Part shown: positions 60,904 to 64,000 of the stretch, in pieces
Position numbering within the stretch: the stretch's first letter is position 1
Layout: every line of letters begins with the position of its first letter
DNA from: JALYOC01 sp036675345
Lineage (GTDB): Bacteria > Myxococcota > Myxococcia > Myxococcales > Myxococcaceae
DNA length: 64,000 nt
Assembly: GCA_036675345.1 (NCBI GenBank)
Contig: JAKFFE010000034.1
Coordinates: 58,678-122,677 of the forward strand
Direction: 5' to 3'
The notes under the pieces: generated by a model
Database searches by the model: none
What the model was told of the DNA's origin: nothing
Seen by the model: only the letters and a program-made list of their open reading frames with translations
Translations under genes and position numbers: made by a program

Positions 60904-63498
60904 CTACTGCACCAGCACGTTGCGCAGGGTGAAGGTCTCGTTCTCGGCGATGGTGATCGTCTGGGGAGCGCTCTGCTTTCCCTCCAGCTTGAACACGATC
61001 CGATGCTGCCCCGCGGTCAACTCCAGGGCGTTGGTCTTGGGCACCGGCGTCCGGCGCCCGGTGGCCTTGCCATCCACGAAGATCTCGGCGCCCGCCGGGT
61101 TGCTGCTGGCCGCCAGCCTGCCCACCGCCTGCTGCTTGCGGGCCTTGGGTTCCTCGCGGCGCCCCCCCTCCCGCGGCTTTCTGGGTGCCTCCCGCACCAC
61201 CGGCGCCTCCCGCTCCAGCGGGATGGCCACCAGCACCTCCGGCTCGCCTCCAGAGCGAATCTCCCCCTCCACCGTGCGGAACCCTGCCCGGCGAGCGGAG
61301 TAGCGGTGCACCTGGGCGATCGGCAGGTCCACCGCGCGCACGTTGGGGGTGACTCCCACCGTCTGCCCGTTGACCAGGATCTCCACCCCCTCCTCCGAGG
61401 TCTGGAAACGGGCCACGAAGGTCTGCGGGGACTGCTCCTCCGAGGCCGGGGCCCGGGCAGACTCCGGCCCGGGCGGAGCCGCGGTCGGTGGTGGGGTGCC
61501 CTCGGTTGTCGGCGCGGACGGCTCCGGATCCAGGGTCACCTGCAACACGACTTCCGCGTCCTCCACAGTCACCCGGCGGCGCGCGGTGACGTGTCCGGGG
61601 GCGCTGATCTGGACCTCGTAGTCTCCGGGAGGAAGCGGGGTGACCTCGTTGACCGGCAGCCGCCGGTCCTCCAGTTGGACCCGGGCCCCCTGGCGGGGAG
61701 TGACCTCCACCCGCAGGCCGGGGCTGCTGCGCAGGAACAGCAGGTAGCTGCCCACCCCCAGCACCAGCAGCGCCACCGCGGCCATTGCCCACCCCAGCCC
61801 CCGAACCGAGGTCCGCTCTCCGCCGGTGACCTTCTGCAGCGGGGCCGGCGCCTTGAGCGGCGGGTTGGGACGGAGGCCGGGAGGCGGCACCCGCTCCGCC
61901 GCGGTCGCCGAGTCATCCGGATCCGCGAACGGGGAGTCCTGTGCGGGACCGGTGTGCTCGGAACTCACTCCGGCGGGCACGAAGCCCCGGGCAGACGGGC
62001 GGGCCGGGCCGGTCCGCTCTTCCGCGCGCAGGGAGGGCGCCCCGCGCGCCGGCCGGCCGGTGGCGGTGGCCTCGTCCTCGTCCTCGTCGTCCATTCCGCC
62101 GTGAGTGGGGGAACGGATGGGACCGGTGGCGTCATCGGCCGCCGCCGGCCGCTCCCCCACGAAGGTCGCGCCCGAGTAGCCTCCCGGCTCACCGATCACC
62201 ACCGGGGCGCGGCCGGAGGGGGTCCTCACCGGCGATCGCTCCTCGGCGGTGGAGGGAGGCGAGTGCTCGATGGTGGTCTTGGGCTCCTCCTGATCCGCGT
62301 AGTCATCCGGATCGCCCCCCGGGTCCGCCAGCAGGGCCCCGGAGACGATCTGGGTGCGATCCCGCGGATCGGGGCCCGCACCGGTGGGCTCCTCGGCCTG
62401 GGGGGCGGGCGGAGCCGGAGCGGTCCGGGAGGCGGGGAGCGCAACCGCCTGCATCTGCGGGAGGGACCGGCGGGGCTTGGGCGCCTGGGGGGTAGGCCGC
62501 ACCGAGGAACTCTCCAGCTGGTCCGGCCGCTCGATGGAGGCGAAGCGCTCCATCCGCTCGGCCTCCCGCCGCAGTTCCTCGGCGAAGGCCCCCTTCATGA
62601 AGGCCGAGAGGTGCTTGCCGGAGTAGAGGGCGTCCCCCGCCACCAGGAACCGCATCAGGTCCTCCTGGAGATCCGAGGGCCACTGGTAGCGATCCTCCAC
62701 CTCCCGGGCCAGCGCCTTGCGGATCACCTGCTCCAGCTCTTCGGGGACGTCCGGGTTCAGCTCCTGCAGCGGAGGAACCTCGGCATTGCGCACCTTCTCC
62801 AGGGTGGAGAAGTCCGACTCGCCCACGAACAGCTTCTCGCCGGTGAGCATCTCGTAGAGGATCACCCCCACTGCGAAGATGTCGCTGCGGCGATCGATCG
62901 GCAGTCCCCGGACCTGTTCGGGGCTCATGTAGCCGAACTTGCCCTTGAGGATTCCGGCCTTGGTCTTCTGGGACCGGTTCGCCGCCTTGGCGATCCCGAA
63001 GTCGATCAGCTTCACCTCTCCCTCGTACGAACAGAGGATGTTCTGGGGAGAGATGTCCCGATGGATGATGTTCAGGTCCTGGCCGCGGGCGTCCTTCTTG
63101 CGGTGCGCGTAATCCAGGCCCTCGCACATCTTCGAGGCCAGATACGCCGCCTGGGCCACCGGCATCCGCTCCTGCCGCTTGCGATACAGCTCCAGCAAGG
63201 TGCGGATATCGCGGCCCGCCACGTACTCCATGGCGATGAAGTACGTCTCGTCGTACTTCCCCAGCTCGTGGATGTGCACGATGTTGGCGTGGTTCAGCTG
63301 AACGCTGATCCGCGCCTCATCGATGAACATGGTGATGAACTCTTCGTCCTCCGCCATCGAGGGGAGGATCTTCTTGATCGCCAGGATCCGCTCGAACCCC
63401 TCCACGCCGAACGCCTTGGCAATGAAGACCTCGGCCATTCCGCCGACGTTGATCCGCTCGAGGAGAAGGTACTTTCCGAAGACGGACGGTTTCTTCAT
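60904..63498 (-). CDS. Ser/Thr protein kinase with C-terminal PEGA domains
   Basis: In 864 residues, the kinase domain (~8-275) has YLLLERINVGGMAEVFIAKA, LAIKKI, IIHRDISPQNIL, LIDFGIAKA and FGYMSPEQVRG, all essential for activity. A ~290-residue disordered Pro/Ala/Asp/Glu linker follows, then one membrane helix (AMAAVALLVLGVGSYLLFL). Three PEGA beta domains lie outside the membrane, for example LRVEVTPRQGARVQLED, GVEILVNGQTVGVTP and NPAGAEIFVDGKATGRRTP. The HRDISPQN loop is typical of myxobacterial kinases. Confidence 0.93.
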   Translation of the reverse strand: MKKPSVFGKYLLLERINVGGMAEVFIAKAFGVEGFERILAIKKILPSMAEDEEFITMFIDEARISVQLNHANIVHIHELGKYDETYFIAMEYVAGRDIRTLLELYRKRQERMPVAQAAYLASKMCEGLDYAHRKKDARGQDLNIIHRDISPQNILCSYEGEVKLIDFGIAKAANRSQKTKAGILKGKFGYMSPEQVRGLPIDRRSDIFAVGVILYEMLTGEKLFVGESDFSTLEKVRNAEVPPLQELNPDVPEELEQVIRKALAREVEDRYQWPSDLQEDLMRFLVAGDALYSGKHLSAFMKGAFAEELRREAERMERFASIERPDQLESSSVRPTPQAPKPRRSLPQMQAVALPASRTAPAPPAPQAEEPTGAGPDPRDRTQIVSGALLADPGGDPDDYADQEEPKTTIEHSPPSTAEERSPVRTPSGRAPVVIGEPGGYSGATFVGERPAAADDATGPIRSPTHGGMDDEDEDEATATGRPARGAPSLRAEERTGPARPSARGFVPAGVSSEHTGPAQDSPFADPDDSATAAERVPPPGLRPNPPLKAPAPLQKVTGGERTSVRGLGWAMAAVALLVLGVGSYLLFLRSSPGLRVEVTPRQGARVQLEDRRLPVNEVTPLPPGDYEVQISAPGHVTARRRVTVEDAEVVLQVTLDPEPSAPTTEGTPPPTAAPPGPESARAPASEEQSPQTFVARFQTSEEGVEILVNGQTVGVTPNVRAVDLPIAQVHRYSARRAGFRTVEGEIRSGGEPEVLVAIPLEREAPVVREAPRKPREGGRREEPKARKQQAVGRLAASSNPAGAEIFVDGKATGRRTPVPKTNALELTAGQHRIVFKLEGKQSAPQTITIAENETFTLRNVLVQ

Positions 63499-63724
63499 GC
63501 GCGCGGAGCGGGAGTTCGTACCCGGGTCGATGAGGACATCCCGCCGGTCACCGTCGAACTGTACGCGTCCCCCACCGGGTCAGTCAAACCCCCAACTCGC
63601 CCATTTCCGCTTGGAATTCGCTGGCTTACCGGTCCGATCCCGGCCCCTCCGCCAGGTGCGGTCCGGGTCCATCGGTTCGAGGGCGAAGGCCGATCCGGGC
63701 CCTATGAGCGGGCGACCGGACAGG

Positions 63725-63780
63725 CACTGCAGCGAGGGCAAGGCGGGCTCGCGGCAGCGAGCAGGCCTTGCCCGACAGTG
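63725..63780. repeat. Long imperfect hairpin downstream of 5S rRNA
   Basis: Outer arms CACTG/CAGTG, middle arms GGGCAAGGC/GCCTTGCCC and inner arms GCTCGC/GCGAGC around GGCA nest on one axis, with small internal loops. No T-run follows in either direction. It could be a second terminator, a processing site or a small RNA. Confidence 0.5.
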
Positions 63781-63891
63781 CCGCCGGCAGGGGTGGCAGT
63801 CGATCAGAGAGGGGGGCGCAGGGTACAGGGAGCCCGCGAGGTGAAGTCGTCCCAGCGCGGAACAGGCGCCCGTTCCTGACCCGCAAAAGGC

Positions 63892-63927
63892 GAAGGCCCC
63901 AAGAACCTTGCGGTTCCTGGGGCCTTC
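63892..63927 (-). terminator. Intrinsic terminator of the rRNA operon
   Basis: GAAGGCCCC-AAGAACC and GGTTCC-TGGGGCCTTC pair around TTGC, giving a ~16-base stem right after the 5S 3' end. On the minus strand a T-run precedes the stem and CCTTTTG follows it. Confidence 0.8.
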
Positions 63928-63936
63928 AAAAAAAAT

Positions 63937-64000
63937 CCGGCAGCGACCTACTCTCCCACGCGGTTTCCCGCGGAGTACCATCGGCTCTGGAGGGCTTAAC
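63937..64000 (-). rRNA. rrf: 5S ribosomal RNA, 3' part (cut by window edge)
   Basis: Read on the minus strand, the last 64 bases include GATGGTACTCCGCGGGAAAC, CGCGTGGGAGAGTAGGTCGC and TGCCGG, the conserved 3' half of bacterial 5S rRNA. The remainder and the rest of the rRNA operon lie beyond the window. The 3' end is placed by eye before the T-run. Confidence 0.9.

Larger units (their letters stand above)
63499..63936. other. Region between the PEGA kinase and the 5S rRNA gene
   Basis: No convincing ORF was found. It contains the kinase leader, a long imperfect hairpin at 63725-63780 and the rRNA terminator at 63892-63927. Confidence 0.5.

Noticed and set aside
63670..63690. tRNA T-loop-like GGTTCGAGGGC
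   Set aside because: No flanking T-stem complement, anticodon arm or acceptor stem can be formed around it.

Overview
The window is very GC-rich DNA with tightly packed genes, most of them on the minus strand. It reads as a chromosomal segment of a myxobacterium (Myxococcota). Evidence: a gene of the Myxococcales-restricted DUF2378/TIGR02265 family (38861-39475), a Ser/Thr kinase with the HRDISPQN catalytic loop and C-terminal PEGA domains, many lipoproteins and small barrels, an HD-GYP response regulator and a stressosome operon. No species can be named from the sequence. No phage, integrase, transposase or CRISPR array is visible.

Layout. 1-3.4 kb: a TonB-dependent receptor (cut by the left edge) behind a sigma-54 activator and a small protein. 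3.6-9 kb: an acyl-CoA dehydrogenase with a perfect palindrome in its promoter region, divergent from an orphan 485-residue protein, then an Ig-like lipoprotein. 9.4-16.4 kb: a two-subunit MaoC hydratase operon with a DAP-dehydrogenase-like enzyme, an HD-GYP regulator, a HEAT/cyclophilin lipoprotein and a zinc-ribbon membrane protein. 16.5-25.4 kb: hemerythrin, hypotheticals, an orphan SNF2 helicase, an ArsR/AHSA1 pair, a LigD-polymerase-like remnant, tandem His-rich lipoproteins and a lipid kinase. 25.4-33.5 kb: a glycerolipid-flavoured cluster with Fe-S protein, AGPS-like flavoprotein, second FAD subunit, CCG Fe-S protein and lipid kinase as one coupled operon, then a Gly-rich protein with an SSB-like tip, and glpB-glpA without glpC.

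33.5-44.8 kb: a repeat-rich spacer, aspS, a metalloprotease-like lipoprotein coupled to a beta-barrel, a YHS protein, the DUF2378 gene, DoxX, a second copy of the small protein seen at 3 kb, recJ, an outer-membrane barrel and an Ala-rich lipoprotein. 45-48.5 kb: yajC-secD-secF. 48.6-53.4 kb: a five-gene stressosome operon (rsbR, rsbS, rsbT, ATPase-SpoIIE phosphatase, hybrid histidine kinase carrying its own RsbT-like ATPase domain). 53.5-57 kb: tgt, queA and a SpoIID-like gene. 57-60.8 kb: two small genes and two translationally coupled lysine-2,3-aminomutase-family radical SAM genes. 60.9-63.5 kb: the PEGA kinase. 63.9-64 kb: the 3' end of a minus-strand 5S rRNA and its terminator, so an rRNA operon lies beyond the right edge.

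Best candidates for new biology: the stressosome that apparently outputs into two-component signalling; the AGPS-like/Fe-S/lipid-kinase operon beside glpAB; the paired aminomutases; the SSB-tipped Gly-rich protein; and the duplicated His-rich lipoproteins. Start codons, operons and operators are inferred by eye. Family assignments come from motif recognition, not from searches.
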